Source: an uncultured Clostridia bacterium
GTDB lineage: Bacteria > Bacillota > Clostridia > Oscillospirales > Oscillospiraceae
Direction: 5' to 3'
Assembly (NCBI GenBank): GCA_945482615.1
Contig: CALYRG010000003.1
Coordinates: 1-64,000 of the forward strand
Length of the DNA: 64,000 nucleotides
In this document: in pieces, positions 8,518-16,191 of the stretch
Layout: each line of letters begins with the position of its first letter
Position numbering within the stretch: position 1 is the first letter of the stretch
Translations under genes and position numbers: made by a program
The notes under the pieces: model-generated
What the model saw: the letters and a program-made list of their open reading frames with translations, nothing else
Told to the model about the DNA's origin: nothing
The model's database searches: none

Positions 8518-9023
8518 TCAGATGGATCGGGGGACTGTTGGTGATTTTGGGCTGCGGCAGCTGCGGCATATCCATTGCCACGGAGTACCTGCGGGAGCAG
8601 CAGAGACTGGGAAGGCTTTATCGCGCACTGTGTATCATGGAGTGGGAGCTGAAATATCGGCTCACACCCCTGTCGGAGCTGTGCCGACTGGCAGCAAAGG
8701 AATCCGGAGGCTCGGTGGGAGCGGTGTTCCGCAGACTTGCCGGGGAGCTGGACGCCCAAACGGAGCCGGAGGTGGACGGCTGCATGCAGGCCGCTCTGGC
8801 AAAGGTGCCGGAGCTTTCCCCGACGCTTCGGAAAATTATGAAGCAGCTGGGAAGATCTCTGGGGCGGTTTGACCTGACCGGGCAGATTCAGGGACTGCAG
8901 GCGGTTCGGGAGGCGGTTCAAACCGCCCAGGATCGGCTGGATCGGGAACGAAGCTCCCGACTCAAATGCTATCGCACGCTGGGCTTCTGTACCGGCGCTG
9001 CTCTGGTGATTCTGTTTATTTGA
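8514..9023 (+). CDS. spoIIIAB: Stage III sporulation protein AB
   Basis: The protein has 169 residues, with one membrane helix at each end and a soluble helical middle that resembles GspF-type secretion platform proteins. This is the family layout for SpoIIIAB, which belongs to the mother-cell side of the feeding channel. The ATG overlaps the stop of spoIIIAA, implying translational coupling. Identity rests on the operon position plus the two-helix pattern and the MEWELKYR segment. Confidence 0.93.
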   Translation: MIRWIGGLLVILGCGSCGISIATEYLREQQRLGRLYRALCIMEWELKYRLTPLSELCRLAAKESGGSVGAVFRRLAGELDAQTEPEVDGCMQAALAKVPELSPTLRKIMKQLGRSLGRFDLTGQIQGLQAVREAVQTAQDRLDRERSSRLKCYRTLGFCTGAALVILFI

Positions 9024-9025
9024 CT

Positions 9026-9220
9026 ATGGAAATTGAACTGATCTTTAAAATTGCAGCGGTGGGCATTATCGTGTCCATCCTGACCCAGGTGCTGTCGCGC
9101 TCCGGAAGGGACGAGCAGGCGACGATGACCAGTCTTGCCGGTCTGGTGGTGGTTCTGATGCTGCTGGCACAGAAGATCGCGGAGCTGTTCGACCTGGTGA
9201 AGACCCTGTTTGAATTCTGA
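9026..9220 (+). CDS. spoIIIAC: Stage III sporulation protein AC
   Basis: This 64-residue protein has two membrane helices joined by a short polar loop (SRSGRDEQA), the standard size and layout of SpoIIIAC. It is thought to form, with SpoIIIAD, part of the export platform in the outer forespore membrane. The open frame extends upstream into spoIIIAB, but the ATG at 9026, three bases after the spoIIIAB stop, gives the expected length. It overlaps spoIIIAD at TGATG. Confidence 0.95.
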   Translation: MEIELIFKIAAVGIIVSILTQVLSRSGRDEQATMTSLAGLVVVLMLLAQKIAELFDLVKTLFEF

Positions 9221-9609
9221 TGGAAACGTTTTGGAAAGCGGTGGCGGCGGCCCTGATCGCCGCTGTACTTGGTCTGACGCTGGGAAAGAAGGATTTTTCC
9301 CTGGTGCTGTCCATGGCGGTCTGCTGTATGGCGGCGGCAGCCGCAGCAGTTTACATAGAGCCGGTTCTGAAGCTTCTGAAGGAACTGGAAGCCGTCTCAG
9401 GTCTGGATGGCGGCATGGTAACCATTCTCTTGAAATCGGCCGGCATTGGCCTGGTCACGACGCTTGCTTCCATGATCTGCCAGGATGCGGGGAACGCCTC
9501 ACTGGCAAAAACCATGCACATGCTGGGCACCGGGGCCGTCCTGTATCTTTCTGTGCCGGTTTTCCGGGCAGTGCTGGAGCTGCTCCGGGATATTCTGGGG
9601 GGAATATGA
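9220..9609 (+). CDS. spoIIIAD: Stage III sporulation protein AD
   Basis: The 129-residue protein has about four membrane helices and matches SpoIIIAD in size. It shows the LKELEAVSGL and MLGTGAVLYL-type segments seen in the family. It works with SpoIIIAC in the mother-cell channel complex. Its ATG shares one base with the preceding stop, and its own stop overlaps the start of spoIIIAE. Confidence 0.95.
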   Translation: METFWKAVAAALIAAVLGLTLGKKDFSLVLSMAVCCMAAAAAAVYIEPVLKLLKELEAVSGLDGGMVTILLKSAGIGLVTTLASMICQDAGNASLAKTMHMLGTGAVLYLSVPVFRAVLELLRDILGGI

Positions 9610-10649
9610 AAAAGCTTCTGATTTTGCTGTTGCTGTGCCTTCCCCTGACGGTGCGGGCACAGGCGGCGGAATTCACAGCGCCTGGCGTACCGGAGGCAGG
9701 GGCGCAATATATGCCTCAGGAACAGGATTCCTTTGGAAGCGCTCTGCATAGTATGCTGCAGAAGGTGCTCCAGGAGCTGAGGCCCAATCTTCGGGAGGCG
9801 GCCCGATCCGCGCTGGGTGTGTTCGCGGGCGTTCTTGCGGTGTCCGTTCTGGGGCCTGTTCAGGAAAAGAACAACCTTGGAATGCGGATGGTCCTTACTC
9901 TTGCGGTGAGCGCTGCGCTGCTGGGAAACGCCCATGCCATGATCCGTCTGGGGACACGGACGATAGAGGAGATGTCCGATTATGGACGGCTTCTGCTTCC
10001 GGTGATGGCGGCGGCGCTTGCTGCCCAGGGCGGCCTGACAGCCTCTGCAGCACTGTACACCGGCACGGCCGTCTTTGACGCGGTGCTGAGCAGACTGATT
10101 TCTGCGCTGCTGTGCCCGATGGTGTATCTGTTCCTTGCCCTGGCTGTAGCCAACAGCGCCATTGGGGAAGGAATGCTGAAAAAGCTCCGGGATCTTCTGA
10201 AGACCTTCATAAGCTGGTGCCTGAAAACAATTCTGACCGTCTTTACGACCTACATGAGCATCACCGGAGTGGTCAGCGGAACCACCGATGCTGCCGTGCT
10301 GAAGGCCACCAAGGTGACGATTTCCACCATGGTTCCCATGGTGGGGAGCATTTTGTCCGACGCTTCGGAGGCGGTGCTGGTCAGCACCGGAGTGATGAAG
10401 AATGCGGCGGGAATATACGGTATTCTGGCCATGCTGGCGATCTTTCTGTCGCCATTTTTGCAGATCGGGGTTCAGTATCTTGTGCTCAAAGCCACGGCAG
10501 CGGTGTGCAGCGTATTTGCGCCCGCTTCGGCCGCCGAGCTGATCGAGGATTTCTCCACGGCTATGGGCATGCTGCTTGCCATGACAGGCGCTGCCTGCCT
10601 GCTGCTGCTGATCAGCACCGTATGCTTTATGAAAGGGGCCCAGGGATGA
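9606..10649 (+). CDS. spoIIIAE: Stage III sporulation protein AE
   Basis: This 347-residue multi-pass protein has an N-terminal signal sequence (KKLLILLLLCLPL, cleavage plausible after AQA near residue 19) and then about eight membrane helices. It is the largest membrane component of the SpoIIIA channel and has a permease-like outline. The upstream in-frame extension to 9210 overlaps spoIIIAD in another frame and is not used. The start at 9606 overlaps the spoIIIAD stop and gives the family length. Confidence 0.94.
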   Translation: MKKLLILLLLCLPLTVRAQAAEFTAPGVPEAGAQYMPQEQDSFGSALHSMLQKVLQELRPNLREAARSALGVFAGVLAVSVLGPVQEKNNLGMRMVLTLAVSAALLGNAHAMIRLGTRTIEEMSDYGRLLLPVMAAALAAQGGLTASAALYTGTAVFDAVLSRLISALLCPMVYLFLALAVANSAIGEGMLKKLRDLLKTFISWCLKTILTVFTTYMSITGVVSGTTDAAVLKATKVTISTMVPMVGSILSDASEAVLVSTGVMKNAAGIYGILAMLAIFLSPFLQIGVQYLVLKATAAVCSVFAPASAAELIEDFSTAMGMLLAMTGAACLLLLISTVCFMKGAQG

Positions 10650-11113
10650 CGGAGGTAAAGCAGTATGTTCTGTCCCTGGCGGCATCGGCGATGCTGTGCG
10701 GCGCGCTGATGAGCATCAGCCCGGAGGGAACTGCTCGTCAGCTTCTGAAGCTGTTGTCCGGTTTGCTTTTGACTATGTGCGTTCTGCGCCCGGTGATGGG
10801 AGTGGAGCTTCCCACCGAATTCCCTGTCCCGGAGCTTTCGGAAGCGGAGGCCGTGACCGCACAGGGAGAAAAAGCCGCCTATGAGGCCATCGCCGGTATC
10901 ATAAAGCGGGAATCGGAAGCATATATCTTGGACAAAGCCGCTGAACTTGGAGCACAGGTGGAGGTGGAGATTCTTCTGGAGAAGGGAGAGCTGCCTGTGC
11001 CCTGCGCTGCCGTGATCCGGGGACAGGTGTCCCCCTACGCCAGGGGGCGGCTGGAGGAATACCTGTCATCGGAGCTGGGCATCACAAAGGAGCATCAGCA
11101 ATGGATTGGATAA
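10646..11113 (+). CDS. spoIIIAF: Stage III sporulation protein AF
   Basis: The 155-residue protein has two N-terminal membrane helices (residues about 7-50) and then a soluble domain that in the family adopts a ring-building fold like that of SpoIIIAG. It belongs to the mother-cell/forespore channel. The start overlaps the spoIIIAE stop (ATGA), and the end overlaps the spoIIIAG start by 13 bases. Confidence 0.92.
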   Translation: MTEVKQYVLSLAASAMLCGALMSISPEGTARQLLKLLSGLLLTMCVLRPVMGVELPTEFPVPELSEAEAVTAQGEKAAYEAIAGIIKRESEAYILDKAAELGAQVEVEILLEKGELPVPCAAVIRGQVSPYARGRLEEYLSSELGITKEHQQWIG

Positions 11114-11577
11114 AGTTCAGGGATATGGTACGACGGTTCTGGAAGAAATATTGCGTGGTGGTGCTGGCAGTGGCCGCGGGACTGCTTCTGCTGAGCATGC
11201 CACAGGAGAAGGAGACTGCCCCGGAACCGGAGAAGGTGGTACAGACGGTTTCTGCCCCTGCTGACCTGGAAGCGGAGCTGGAACGGATTCTCAGTGCTGT
11301 AGCCGGTGCGGGACGGGTGTCCGTGCTTCTGACCGAGGTTGCCGGTGGTGAAACGGTGTATCAGACCCAGGGGGAGGATGAGGACACCGTACTCCTCACC
11401 GGCAGCACAAGAGGGGAAACGGCTCTGGTGCGCCGGGTAGACCCACCGGTCTACCGGGGAGCGGTAGTGGTATGTCAGGGCGGGGACAATGCGGCAGTCC
11501 GCCTTGCTGTTGTTCAGGCGGTGATGGCGGTCACCGGCCTGAACGCACAGCGCATAACCGTATTGAAAATGAAATGA
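11101..11577 (+). CDS. spoIIIAG: Stage III sporulation protein AG
   Basis: The protein has 158 residues with one N-terminal membrane helix (about 18-34), a Glu/Pro-rich stretch and a C-terminal ring-building domain. SpoIIIAG forms the large ring spanning the space between the two forespore membranes. The RVSVLLTEV and late VVCQGGDN segments are typical of the domain. The ATG has AGGAGC upstream inside the end of spoIIIAF. The stop abuts spoIIIAH. Confidence 0.94.
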   Translation: MDWIKFRDMVRRFWKKYCVVVLAVAAGLLLLSMPQEKETAPEPEKVVQTVSAPADLEAELERILSAVAGAGRVSVLLTEVAGGETVYQTQGEDEDTVLLTGSTRGETALVRRVDPPVYRGAVVVCQGGDNAAVRLAVVQAVMAVTGLNAQRITVLKMK

Positions 11578-11592
11578 ATGGAGGCATCATTT

Positions 11593-12156
11593 ATGAAGGT
11601 ATGGAAGAAGAACATGGTGGCTGCGGCGATCCTGATGACGGTGTGCGCGGGCATCTATGTCAATTGGCTGTATACCGAGGAACAGTCAGCGGCAACGCTG
11701 ACGGAAACCCTGGATGCGGAAAAGGTGATGTCCGAGGATGGGCTGGTGCTCAGCGATGATATGGCGGCTCTGGCAGCCGGGGAGGATGTGCAGACCACAG
11801 CATCGGATTATTTTGCGGCTGTCCGCCTTTCCCGCCAGCAGGCCAGAGATAACGCGGTGGAGCTTCTGCAGGAGGCAATGGCCTACAGCGGCCAGGACGG
11901 AGGCAAAGATGTGGAATCCGCCATGGAACTGGAGGAAATTGTACAGACGGCGCTGAGCGAAGCACAGATCGAGAGCCTGATCATCGCCAAGGGCTATCAG
12001 GACTGCGTGGCATATATGTCCGGTGAGGGCATTTCCGTCGCGGTTGCATCCCCGGAGGGAGGACTGCAGGAGCAGGATGTAGCGGTGATTGCGGACATTG
12101 TCATGTCCCAGTCTGACTATTCACTGGAGGATATCCGGGTGGTGGAGGTTCAGTAA
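11593..12156 (+). CDS. spoIIIAH: Stage III sporulation protein AH
   Basis: The 187-residue protein has one N-terminal membrane anchor (about 8-22), then an acidic linker and a C-terminal ring-building domain related to EscJ/PrgK. It is the partner of forespore SpoIIQ across the intermembrane space. The frame opens at an ATG at 11578 that abuts the spoIIIAG stop, but GGAGG at 11580-11584 is placed correctly for the ATG at 11593. No spoIIQ gene is in the window. This ends the operon. Confidence 0.94.
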   Translation: MKVWKKNMVAAAILMTVCAGIYVNWLYTEEQSAATLTETLDAEKVMSEDGLVLSDDMAALAAGEDVQTTASDYFAAVRLSRQQARDNAVELLQEAMAYSGQDGGKDVESAMELEEIVQTALSEAQIESLIIAKGYQDCVAYMSGEGISVAVASPEGGLQEQDVAVIADIVMSQSDYSLEDIRVVEVQ

Positions 12157-12171
12157 GGGACAAGATTTTCC

Positions 12172-12200
12172 TTGACATTCCTATGGATGAGCGTTATAAT
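12172..12200 (+). promoter_or_regulatory. Consensus sigma-A promoter for tRNA-Ala
   Basis: A perfect TTGACA, 17-base spacer and TATAAT end 24 bases before the mature tRNA. Confidence 0.9.
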
Positions 12201-12224
12201 GGTTCTGCTTTCCGAAAGGGAAAT

Positions 12225-12300
12225 GGGCCCGTAGCGCAGCTGGGAGCGCATTACATTCGCATTGTAGGGGTCGGGAGTTCGAATCTCCTCGGGTCCACCA
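12225..12300 (+). tRNA. tRNA-Ala (anticodon CGC)
   Basis: A 76-base cloverleaf with an encoded CCA end. The 7-bp acceptor stem includes a G3-U70 wobble, the universal alanine identity element. The anticodon loop is TTCGCAT, giving anticodon CGC, which reads GCG. The T-arm holds GTTCGAATC. It is a single gene with its own promoter and terminator. This CGC isoacceptor supplements a UGC tRNA-Ala that must be elsewhere. Confidence 0.97.
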
Positions 12301-12308
12301 TGAAAGAG

Positions 12309-12343
12309 GCCACATTTGTCGTGCTGACAAATGTGGCTTTTTT
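12309..12343 (+). terminator. Intrinsic terminator after tRNA-Ala
   Basis: A 12-bp perfect stem (12309-12320 with 12326-12337) with a 5-base loop is followed by six T. Confidence 0.92.
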
Positions 12344-12430
12344 CACTTCTTGTGCCCTTTGCGGCCAAATTTCATCCGTGCCTTTGGACGCTCCATTGGC
12401 AGAAACTATTGTAACGTGAGGTTTGATACC

Positions 12431-13582
12431 ATGATCGATAAGGAGATCAGTGAGGTCCGGCGGCATCTGCGCCGTGACAGAAGTGCCATTACCCATTTGT
12501 TTGGGTGCTATGTAAACGATGCAAGAGAGATTGTAACCGAGTTCCGGCAGAGCGTCAGTCTGATGCCGGAAAATGAGTCGGACAAGTTTTTTGCCATGCT
12601 TCGGAAGGTTCTGTCCGGCACGGTGGGCAAGAATCTCATTGATATTACTTTTCAGACTGCCCAAGTGGCCGACAGTCCGGAGCATAAGCTCCTGATGCAG
12701 CTGCGGGACAGCAGGCTGGAAGACGAGGAGGTTCGCACCTCCTTCTACCAGAAGGTCATCGAGTCTGTCACCCTGGAGGGAAGCTTCGTCATTGTTGCCG
12801 GCTGCGACAGCTATGATGTACCGTTTAAAGGAAAAGACGGCTCGTCTCACGGCGACCAGTCTGAGGAGGTCTACCGGTTCCTGGTGTGTGCCGTGTGTCC
12901 TGTGAAGCAGACCAAGTCCAGCCTGCACTATGTTTCCGAAGAAAAGCTGTTCCGGGATGGGGCCGTGAACAGTGTGATGGGCGCGCCTGCCCTGGGCTTC
13001 CTGTTCCCGGCCTTTGATGACCGTGCCACCAATATTTATAACGCTCTTTACTACACGCACGACACCCAGAACGCCCAGGAAGAATTCATCAACGCTATCT
13101 TCCATACGCCGGCGCCGCTGCCCGCCCAGGAGCAGAAGAAGACCTTTGAGGCCCTGCTCACCACCTGCCTTGGTGACGAGTGCAGCATGGAGGTGGTGCA
13201 GACCGTTCATGACCGGCTGTGTCAGCGCATGGAGCTGCACAAGGAGAGCAAGGACCCTCAGACCCTGATGATTACCAAGGAAGATGTGAAGGATGTTCTG
13301 GGAGAGTGCGGTATATCCCAGGAGCATATCGCCAAATTCAGCGTGGATTACGATGAGGCCTTCGGCTTTGAAGCGGAGCTGCACCCCAGCAACATTATCG
13401 ACAGCAAGCACTTCGAGGTCAAAACCCCGGATGTGGTCATCCGGGTTGACCCCACCAGAACGGAGCTTGTGGAGACACGGATCATTGGCGGCGTGAAGTA
13501 CATTCTCATCCAGGCGGATGAAAATGTGGAGGTCAACGGCGTCAACATCAGCATTCGCCCGGAGCTGGCGCAGATCCCATAA
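12431..13582 (+). CDS. DUF4317 family protein
   Basis: The 383-residue soluble protein matches the DUF4317 family of Clostridia, with an N-terminal MIDKEISEVRRHL and a conserved segment around SFVIVAGCDSYDVPFK (about 119-134). Function is unknown. There is no signal peptide or membrane helix, and many charged residues. The frame is open back to 12350, but the ATG at 12431 with GAGG ten bases upstream gives the usual N-terminus. It stands alone between the tRNA terminator and a weak terminator of its own. Confidence 0.85.
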   Translation: MIDKEISEVRRHLRRDRSAITHLFGCYVNDAREIVTEFRQSVSLMPENESDKFFAMLRKVLSGTVGKNLIDITFQTAQVADSPEHKLLMQLRDSRLEDEEVRTSFYQKVIESVTLEGSFVIVAGCDSYDVPFKGKDGSSHGDQSEEVYRFLVCAVCPVKQTKSSLHYVSEEKLFRDGAVNSVMGAPALGFLFPAFDDRATNIYNALYYTHDTQNAQEEFINAIFHTPAPLPAQEQKKTFEALLTTCLGDECSMEVVQTVHDRLCQRMELHKESKDPQTLMITKEDVKDVLGECGISQEHIAKFSVDYDEAFGFEAELHPSNIIDSKHFEVKTPDVVIRVDPTRTELVETRIIGGVKYILIQADENVEVNGVNISIRPELAQIP

Positions 13583-13588
13583 ATACCA

Positions 13589-13612
13589 GGAGGCAGGCGC
13601 GATTCTGCCTCC
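13589..13612 (+). terminator. Weak terminator after the DUF4317 gene
   Basis: An 8-bp perfect stem (13589-13596 with 13605-13612) is followed by AAAGTTTT, so the U-tract is imperfect. Confidence 0.5.
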
Positions 13613-13668
13613 AAAGTTTTGGAAAGAACAAAAAACGGCAGTTTCTGGCGTATAATGGAAAAAGATTC

Positions 13669-13697
13669 TTGACAAATATTCAAAAAAGAGCTAAGAT
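13669..13697 (+). promoter_or_regulatory. Sigma-A promoter of the MarR-type regulator
   Basis: TTGACA, a 17-base spacer and TAAGAT lie about 70 bases before the regulator start. Confidence 0.75.
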
Positions 13698-13714
13698 GTA
13701 AAATAGATTCGTGA

Positions 13715-13746
13715 GCAGAATTATTTTTATTTCGTAATAATTCTGC
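13715..13746 (+). promoter_or_regulatory. Palindrome in the marR leader, candidate operator
   Basis: A perfect 11-bp inverted repeat (13715-13725 with 13736-13746) encloses TTTATTTCGT. It begins about 10 bases after the predicted transcription start, where a bound regulator would block elongation. The 11-mer TTTATTTCGTA (13726-13736) recurs between the two divergent transporter promoters of the same locus. It has no U-tract, so it is not a terminator. Autoregulation is inferred. Confidence 0.55.
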
Positions 13747-13767
13747 TTGACTTTGGAGAGTACTGTT

Positions 13768-14253
13768 ATGCTTGACACAAAATTGATTGTAGATAATGTT
13801 TTGAAAATCGTGCCGGAATTTGAATATCAGTTTGGCCGCCCGATGAAGCTGCTGACAAAGGCGGAGCTTACAAATTACCAAAGTAAGGTTCTGTCAGTTT
13901 TACAATTTGTGAAGGAAATGACAATGAGCGAATTGGCTGATCGGCTTGTCATGTCCAAATCCCAGCTTACTGCAAATGTGGATGTTTTGGTTCGTCTGAA
14001 TCTGGTGGAGAGAAGGACGGACCCGGATGACCGCCGCAAGATCATCGTTCGGATGACAGAGGACGGCGTTCTTTATATGGCCAATACCAAGGAAGCAATG
14101 TGCAGATACTATGACCTCTATTTTGACAAAATCACGGAGGAGGAAAAGCTTCGCCTGTATATCTCCATGTCCCAGCTTCTGGAATTGCTTGAAAAACTGA
14201 ATAAGCTGTCACAGAATGTCTCTGCGGATCAGATGCGGCAGATGCAAGCATAA
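13768..14253 (+). CDS. MarR family transcriptional regulator
   Basis: This 161-residue winged-helix protein has a recognition region MSELADRLVMSKSQLTANVDVL (split here as MSELADRLVM and SKSQLTANVD, about 52-75). The wing is ERRTDPDDRRKIIV, a clear MarR hallmark. Long helices at both ends provide dimerisation. MarR proteins usually repress neighbouring transport or catabolic genes until a small aromatic or lipophilic ligand binds. It converges on the flavoprotein gene. A TTG at 13747 is in frame, but the ATG at 13768 has GGAGAG at good spacing. Confidence 0.9.
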   Translation: MLDTKLIVDNVLKIVPEFEYQFGRPMKLLTKAELTNYQSKVLSVLQFVKEMTMSELADRLVMSKSQLTANVDVLVRLNLVERRTDPDDRRKIIVRMTEDGVLYMANTKEAMCRYYDLYFDKITEEEKLRLYISMSQLLELLEKLNKLSQNVSADQMRQMQA

Positions 14254-14296
14254 TCCGCCATACTGCGAAAATTGTGTCTTTTATGAATAGAACCAC

Positions 14297-14326
14297 AAAA
14301 GCTCCCGTCCGAGGACGGGAGCTTTT
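14297..14326. terminator. Bidirectional terminator, marR / flavoprotein
   Basis: Stem AGCTCCCGTCC with its perfect complement and a 3-base loop is flanked by A4 and T4, so it can act on both convergent genes. Confidence 0.85.
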
Positions 14327-14357
14327 GCTATGAGGTAAGGTGAAAAGGGAGGATATG

Positions 14358-15827
14358 TTATTCGGCGACGTCTTCCAGACCGGCAGTGTACTCACCAATC
14401 ACACGACCCATGGCGATGGCCTCGGTGATGTTGGTGCCGCCGGGATAGAACTTGTTGACGATGGAGCCGAGCTCACCAGCAGCAAACAGGCGGGGAATGG
14501 GGTGCTCGTTGGTATCGAGAACACGACCCATCTCATCATGCATAGGACCACCCTGAGTGTTCAACAGAGCGGGCCACAGCTGAATGGCATAGAAGGGCAG
14601 CTTGGTGATGGGGCCCATCTTGTAGCAGTCACGCTTAAACTCGGGATCATAGCCGGTCAGTGCGGAATAGTTGTAGTCAGCGACAGCCTTCTCCAGCACG
14701 CCGGGTGCGTAGCCGAGCTGCTTGCCAAGATCTGCGATGGTGTAGGCCATCTTGATCCAGCCCTTCTTGATTTCCCGCTGATTGTCCTTGCTCCAGCCTT
14801 CCCACTTCGGATCCTCCTGGATAATGCCGGGGCAGTGACCGATGATGGGGCCAGCCTCGCGGACATTCTCGTCGAAGATCATCCATGCGGGCATACGGGG
14901 ATAGGACATCTTTTCAGCATTGCAGGCGGTGAAGTCAAATGCCATGGCGTGAACGTCCAGGCCGGACTCATTCAGGAAGCGCTTGCCGTTCTGATCGACA
15001 TACATGTAGTTGGGAGCGTGCATACCGATGGCGATGGGCTGCTCGTGATCGTCCACCTTGTAGCTGACACCGCAGGAAACACCGGTCATATGCCACATTT
15101 TGGCACCCAGCTTTGCGGTCATAGTCAGACCGTCGCCAACGCTGCACATGGTGCCCTGAGACATGAGCGGCATGCCCAGATAGTTCAGCTGCATCTCCTT
15201 ATTGCGGTTGAATCCGCCGCAGGTCAGGCAGACGCCCTTCTTTGCACGGATGTTGATCATACCGTCAGGAGTCTGTGCCTTGATACCGATGACTTCGCCG
15301 GCAGCATTCGTAATCAGCTCCATGCCGCGGGTCTGGTACATGATCTCAATGTTGCGCTTTGTGACGCCGTGCATCAGGGAACGGATCAGGTAATAACCAC
15401 CGTTCATGTCGGGATCGCCGCCGTCCTTGGGCACGAACTGAGAACGGCCACCCAGAGCCTCAGAACCGGGCAGGAAATCCCAAACAGCATTCGGAGCGGG
15501 AGGGAAGGGGACCTTGCCGGCAACCTTAAAGTCGCACTCACACTTTTCACGGAACCAGTCATGGCTGCTCATGGTCACATCAACCAGCTTGCGAATCAGC
15601 TCGTCTTTGACGGTCTCATCCAGAACACCGCGGTAGTACTGGAAAACCTTGTCGGCATCCAGGAAGACACGCAGCGTACCTCCGCTCAAACGAGTGTTGC
15701 CGCCAGGAACCTTGTCGGCCTCGATTACGAGAACCTTTGCACCGTTGTCGTGTGCTTCGATTGCAGCGCATCCGCCTGCAGCACCCAGACCAACGACGAC
15801 GACGTCAGCAATTTTGTCCCAATTCAT
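14358..15827 (-). CDS. FAD-dependent reductase/dehydrogenase, fumarate reductase-ketosteroid dehydrogenase superfamily
   Basis: The 489-residue flavoprotein has an N-terminal Rossmann motif GLGAAG (residues 13-18), GGNTRLSGG near 43-50 and a C-terminal FAD-closing segment LFAAGELG near 447-454. There is no signal peptide, heme motif or FMN-binding domain, so it is a cytoplasmic single-domain enzyme. The fumarate-type His of HHTMGG is Asn here (LLNTQGG, near 423), and the NRLGGN arginine segment reads KFYPGGTN (Tyr near 461). That resembles the YPG(P)G element of 3-ketosteroid dehydrogenases. A bulky enone or steroid-like substrate is inferred, as for gut BaiP/BaiJ-type enzymes. The gene has its own promoter and a leader of about 120 bases. 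Confidence 0.85.
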   Translation of the reverse strand: MNWDKIADVVVVGLGAAGGCAAIEAHDNGAKVLVIEADKVPGGNTRLSGGTLRVFLDADKVFQYYRGVLDETVKDELIRKLVDVTMSSHDWFREKCECDFKVAGKVPFPPAPNAVWDFLPGSEALGGRSQFVPKDGGDPDMNGGYYLIRSLMHGVTKRNIEIMYQTRGMELITNAAGEVIGIKAQTPDGMINIRAKKGVCLTCGGFNRNKEMQLNYLGMPLMSQGTMCSVGDGLTMTAKLGAKMWHMTGVSCGVSYKVDDHEQPIAIGMHAPNYMYVDQNGKRFLNESGLDVHAMAFDFTACNAEKMSYPRMPAWMIFDENVREAGPIIGHCPGIIQEDPKWEGWSKDNQREIKKGWIKMAYTIADLGKQLGYAPGVLEKAVADYNYSALTGYDPEFKRDCYKMGPITKLPFYAIQLWPALLNTQGGPMHDEMGRVLDTNEHPIPRLFAAGELGSIVNKFYPGGTNITEAIAMGRVIGEYTAGLEDVAE

Positions 15828-15874
15828 TGTATTACTCCTTTCAATTATATGTTAGGCCAGATTGGCACGTTTGA

Positions 15875-15898
15875 TAAATAGTTCTGAATACGAATAAA
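15875..15898. promoter_or_regulatory. Operator-like motif in the flavoprotein leader
   Basis: Plus strand TAAATAGTT (15875-15883) followed by TACGAATAAA (15889-15898). Both elements recur between the transporter promoters near 17604-17690, and a related TACGAAATAAA lies in the marR leader. It lies in the transcribed leader of the flavoprotein gene. Confidence 0.4.
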
Positions 15899-15955
15899 AT
15901 GATTTATTGGAGGAGCATTTAATACTATCGATTTATAAACTATCTATCAATCATG

Positions 15956-15984
15956 ATTATAATGGTTTACAAATGAAAAGTCAA
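15956..15984 (-). promoter_or_regulatory. Sigma-A promoter of the flavoprotein gene
   Basis: On the minus strand, TTGACT (15979-15984), a 17-base spacer and TATAAT (15956-15961), just after the zinc-ribbon stop codon. The flavoprotein can therefore be made separately from the upstream genes. The leader of about 120 bases is AT-rich and holds repeated ATAG/TTTATAAA blocks. Confidence 0.75.
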
Positions 15985-15992
15985 TAGAAATT

Positions 15993-16118
15993 TTAGCCTT
16001 TCGGAGGATTTGCCTGATCAGGAACGGCAGCGCCGCAGTGAGGACATTTCGTCATACCGGGCAGAATCAGCGCTCCGCAGTAGGGGCAAACCTGGGGAAC
16101 AGCACAACGTGTCTGCAT
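15993..16118 (-). CDS. 41-residue zinc-ribbon protein
   Basis: A very small protein with two CxxC knuckles, CPYCG and CPHCG, ten residues apart. This is the spacing of a zinc ribbon and much shorter than a rubredoxin. A longer in-frame reading starts at 16181, but the ATG at 16118 has AAGGAG eight bases upstream and is the likely start. It lies between the GPH transporter and the flavoprotein on the same strand. Its role is unknown: it could be a metal-binding accessory of the reductase or simply a small zinc protein. A hairpin separates it from the transporter gene. Confidence 0.7.
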   Translation of the reverse strand: MQTRCAVPQVCPYCGALILPGMTKCPHCGAAVPDQANPPKG

Positions 16119-16153
16119 AGAGAAACACTCCTTATTATATGGATGGGAAAGCA

Positions 16154-16179
16154 GCGGAGGGCAGAGGGTTGCCCTCCGC
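16154..16179 (-). terminator. Hairpin between the GPH transporter and zinc-ribbon genes
   Basis: A 10-bp GC-rich stem (16154-16163 with 16170-16179) without a good U-tract. It may act as a leaky terminator or as an mRNA stabiliser that sets transporter levels apart from the genes behind it. Confidence 0.45.
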
Positions 16180-16191
16180 ATTGCATGATGA

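Noticed and set aside
14340-15881. 513-codon plus-strand frame across the flavoprotein gene
   Set aside because: The minus strand carries FAD-binding and family motifs and a promoter; the plus frame has none.
15993-16118. Rubredoxin
   Set aside because: The cysteine spacing is far too short and the CGYxYDP and late DWxCPxC patterns are absent.
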